A DNA stretch of 6,771 nt from Candidatus Zixiibacteriota bacterium (lineage in GTDB: Bacteria; Zixibacteria; MSB-5A5; CAIYYT01), in contig JAGLUH010000281.1 of NCBI GenBank assembly GCA_023134875.1, positions 1 to 6,771 of the forward strand, in the 5' to 3' direction. The number at the start of each line of letters is the position of its first letter. The stretch's first letter is position 1. The position numbers were made by a program, and so were the translations under genes. Below the pieces are notes generated by a model. The model did not search any database, was not told the DNA's origin, and worked only from the letters and a program-made list of their open reading frames with translations. Below, in pieces: positions 5,816 through 6,771 of this stretch.

Positions 5816-6771
5816 TCAATACAATTTTTCAATTTTGACGCCGGTGTAGTAGTTTTTGAGAATGGCCTGATAATCGAAACCAGCACGCGCCATGCCGATA
5901 GCGCCGCACTGGCACATGCCAACACCATGACCATACCCATAGCCTGTCACATGCACCTTGCCGACGCTGCCATCACCATTACGTTCCAGGTCGAGAGTGA
6001 AGTTGGTCGAGCGCATGATTCCCTGCGTGCCGGCGCGGCCGAAAGCCCAGCGAATCTGATCCTTGTGAAGTATGATGCTCCCCTTGTCGGTAGTGACCGT
6101 GACCGACCTGACGCGACCGGTGGTAGTCTTGGCAGTGATCTTCAGATCACGCAGGGTATCGCCGACCAGGCCGGTCGGTCGGTTGTTTTCCGCAAGATAG
6201 CTGCGAATATTCTGAAGCAGTTCGGCGGTGTCAAAAAGCTCGTTCCAGTCATAGAATTTCGACCAATGGCAGAAATCGGCGTCCTTGACACTGCGCAGGT
6301 AAGGAATCGGTTCACGCTCCCAGACCTCCTCAATGTTTTCGGTTTGACCGCTGCAGGTGGAATGATAGTATGCTTGAATCAACTCTCCCCAGTAGGTGAG
6401 AGCCTCGCCACGGGTTTTACTTATCGCCTTATCGGTCTGGTCGGTTTCGCCGGCGATACCGGTATAGACCTGGTCGCGAATATCGTTTATCAGATCGTAC
6501 TCCTTGTCGGCATACTTGTCCTTGGTGGAGAGCGCATAGGTGCGCGCCGCCACCGCCTGCGCCTTGAGGGCGGCAAATTCATCCTTGTTGCGCTTGCCGA
6601 TTTCGGGAGGGAGCACGCCGCGCAGGTAGTCCTCGACATTGAGAACATTGACCACGCAAAAACCGCCTCTCTTCTCAGGCCAGAACTCGAAGATGCCGCG
6701 GAAGACCTTGCCGTTAATCCAGAGTTTCTCGCCCTTTTTTTGGGGAATCATTGTCACCTTGCGCAGGTGGC
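5816..6771 (-). CDS. SpoIID/LytB-domain protein (N-terminus beyond right edge)
   Basis: Member of the SpoIID/LytB (amidase enhancer) family. Characterised relatives are peptidoglycan lytic transglycosylases acting on denuded glycan, or amidase stimulators; outside spore formers the role is usually unknown cell-wall processing. The frame runs open off the right edge, so the signal peptide and start are not visible. Counting from the GTG at 6757, the motifs are VNVLNVEDYLRGVLPPEIGK (36-55; Glu52 sits where the family's conserved catalytic glutamate is expected), FAALKAQAVAARTYAL (61-76), DQVYTG (95-100), YYHSTCSGQTE (130-140; His and Cys in the metal-site region) and GYGYGHGVGMCQCGAIGMA (272-290). 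The last block usually reads GHGVGMSQYGA; here Cys replaces Ser and Tyr. The C-terminus is complete, ending with the usual LKNYYTGVKIEKL block and TGA. The broken ompA-like gene follows 31 nt downstream, so the two probably shared a transcript. Confidence 0.93.
   Translation of the reverse strand, partial: HLRKVTMIPQKKGEKLWINGKVFRGIFEFWPEKRGGFCVVNVLNVEDYLRGVLPPEIGKRNKDEFAALKAQAVAARTYALSTKDKYADKEYDLINDIRDQVYTGIAGETDQTDKAISKTRGEALTYWGELIQAYYHSTCSGQTENIEEVWEREPIPYLRSVKDADFCHWSKFYDWNELFDTAELLQNIRSYLAENNRPTGLVGDTLRDLKITAKTTTGRVRSVTVTTDKGSIILHKDQIRWAFGRAGTQGIMRSTNFTLDLERNGDGSVGKVHVTGYGYGHGVGMCQCGAIGMARAGFDYQAILKNYYTGVKIEKLY

Overview
All recognisable genes in this window lie on the minus strand, so gene order runs from the right edge to the left. 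The sequence suggests a Gram-negative bacterium with moderate GC. It carries an OmpA-type outer-membrane protein with thrombospondin type 3 calcium-binding repeats, an envelope SpoIID/LytB-family protein, a two-subunit succinate-CoA ligase and amino-acid-degrading enzymes. The combination, and the style of the OmpA and SpoIID proteins, would fit an uncultured environmental lineage of the FCB or Zixibacteria type. That placement is an impression from protein style only. TGA and TAG both end intact genes here (sucC and the asparaginase end in TGA, sucD in TAG), so the standard code applies.

Layout from right to left. (1) 6771-5816: a SpoIID/LytB-domain protein whose N-terminus is beyond the right edge. 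(2) 5784-4634: a decayed OmpA-family gene. It has a signal peptide, a beta-barrel, thrombospondin type 3 repeats and the tail of an OmpA peptidoglycan-binding domain. Two in-frame nonsense codons (codons 41 and 101) and an internal deletion with frameshift break it. (3) 4633-4206: non-coding DNA with one strong 15-bp-arm palindrome. (4) About 4205-3861: an orphan second copy of the OmpA C-terminal domain, 90% identical in DNA to the tail of the broken gene over 160 gap-free bases. (5) 3736-3596: control region for the next operon, with a near-consensus sigma-70 promoter and a CRP-like palindrome upstream. (6) 3595-1539: sucC and sucD, overlapping by one base. (7) 1538-1438: a spacer with three consecutive hairpins. 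(8) 1437-430: an asparaginase II-family (Rhizobium etli type) enzyme. (9) 368 to the left edge: the start of a tyrosine phenol-lyase/tryptophanase-family enzyme.

How the genes fit together: the left half is metabolic. Succinate-CoA ligase does substrate-level phosphorylation in the TCA cycle. The two enzymes downstream release ammonia from asparagine and from an aromatic amino acid, and the lyase also releases pyruvate. They could be co-transcribed from the sucC promoter, but the hairpin-filled spacer may separate them. The right half is envelope-related and eroding: a probably functional SpoIID-like protein next to an OmpA gene that was duplicated in part and then disabled.

I found no CRISPR array, tRNA, rRNA, transposase or convincing unknown system. 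The most notable signals are the OmpA pseudogene with its duplicated domain, the sucCD control region and the hairpin cluster.
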